Origin: Bdellovibrio sp.
GTDB taxonomy: Bacteria > Bdellovibrionota > Bdellovibrionia > Bdellovibrionales > Bdellovibrionaceae
Reading direction: 5' to 3'
NCBI GenBank assembly: GCA_019104905.1
Contig: JAHRXB010000118.1
Span: 1 to 6,612, forward strand
Length of the DNA stretch: 6,612 nt
Shown here: positions 6,434 to 6,612 of the stretch, in pieces
Layout: the number at the start of each line of letters is the position of its first letter
Numbering within the stretch: the first letter of the stretch is position 1
Notes under the pieces: generated by a model
Databases searched by the model: none
What the model was told of the DNA's origin: nothing
What the model saw: only the letters and a program-made list of their open reading frames with translations
Translations under genes and position numbers: made by a program

Positions 6434-6475
6434 GCTTCCGCGCTTAGCGCTTCCGCTCTGTGCGGCTGCCGCCGC
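6434..6475. repeat. GC-rich cluster of short direct and inverted repeats between two minus-strand genes
   Basis: The 104-bp gap 6375-6478 holds two direct copies of GCTTCCGC (6434-6441 and 6449-6456), a small inverted repeat GCGCT/AGCGC (6440-6444 and 6446-6450), and a second one GCGGC/GCCGC (6462-6466 and 6471-6475). The last begins four bases after the stop at 6479 but has no U-tract, so it is a poor terminator by itself. The rest of the gap is AT-rich leader for the lipoprotein gene. Confidence 0.4.
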
Positions 6476-6478
6476 GGA

Positions 6479-6612
6479 TTACTGGTTAAAGATGGCGGCT
6501 TTTGACAGTCCGCTGAAAGTTCCAAGCTTTCTATAACCGTCTCCAGGGTATACGGAGTTTTTATCAATCACAGCGGAAGCACGACAGTTGTAGGGACCGC
6601 TGTAGATGTACC
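6479..6612 (-). CDS. C-terminal fragment of an unrecognised protein, 5' end outside window
   Basis: The frame enters from the right edge and ends at TAA (6479-6481), giving 43 codons. The other two minus-strand frames stop within about 50 bases of the edge. The tail reads YIYSGPYNCRASAVIDKNSV, then YPGDGYRKLGTFSGLSKAAI and ends FNQ. It has one Cys, several Tyr and Gly residues and no membrane segment. The composition resembles an exported or periplasmic protein, as with its downstream neighbour, but the family cannot be told from this piece. It is codirectional with the 203-residue lipoprotein gene, 104 bases downstream. No strong terminator separates them, so cotranscription is possible. Confidence 0.65.
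   Translation of the reverse strand, partial: YIYSGPYNCRASAVIDKNSVYPGDGYRKLGTFSGLSKAAIFNQ

Noticed and set aside
6361..6567. A 68-codon minus-strand open frame spanning the right-hand gap
   Set aside because: It overlaps both the C-terminal fragment at 6479-6612 in another frame and the ribosome site of the lipoprotein gene, and its middle part is the GC-rich repeat cluster read as AEALSAEAEVE.
1..6612. CRISPR arrays, transposase genes and long direct repeats
   Set aside because: Reading both strands showed no regularly spaced repeats, no transposase motifs and no terminal inverted repeats.

Overview
The window most resembles a chromosomal stretch of a Bdellovibrio-like predatory bacterium (Bdellovibrionota). 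The grounds are indirect: a long surface lipoprotein that joins Ig/FN3-like modules to a formylglycine-generating-enzyme (SUMF1)-like domain, several small Sec-exported proteins or lipoproteins of unknown family, Shine-Dalgarno sites of the AGGAG type, and fairly balanced base composition. The species cannot be fixed from the sequence alone.

Layout, left to right. Bases 1-2267 (minus strand) hold the first 755 codons of a large lipoprotein that starts at a GTG codon and runs off the left edge. A 289-bp divergent control region follows, with a 22-bp near-perfect palindrome at 2299-2320. On the plus strand, 2557-2976 encodes a 139-residue Sec-secreted protein of unknown function with its own strong terminator (3006-3041). 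A tRNA-Cys(GCA) gene with an encoded CCA end lies at 3113-3186 behind a good sigma70-type promoter. Everything to the right is on the minus strand: comM (3210-4676), a XerC/XerD-type tyrosine recombinase (4745-5623), a 203-residue lipoprotein (5763-6374), and the last 43 codons of another gene entering from the right edge (6479-6612). Intrinsic terminators separate the lipoprotein from xer and xer from comM, so these genes look like mostly independent transcription units and not one operon.

The genes fall into two themes. ComM (branch-migration helicase of transformation-type recombination) and the Xer recombinase (chromosome dimer resolution) both handle recombining DNA. The lipoproteins and the secreted protein belong to the cell envelope. 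No transposase, integrase of a mobile element, CRISPR array, reverse transcriptase, toxin-antitoxin pair or defence system is visible. The most interesting items are the modular SUMF1-type lipoprotein with its divergent regulatory palindrome, the uncharacterised exported proteins, and the hairpin just upstream of comM.
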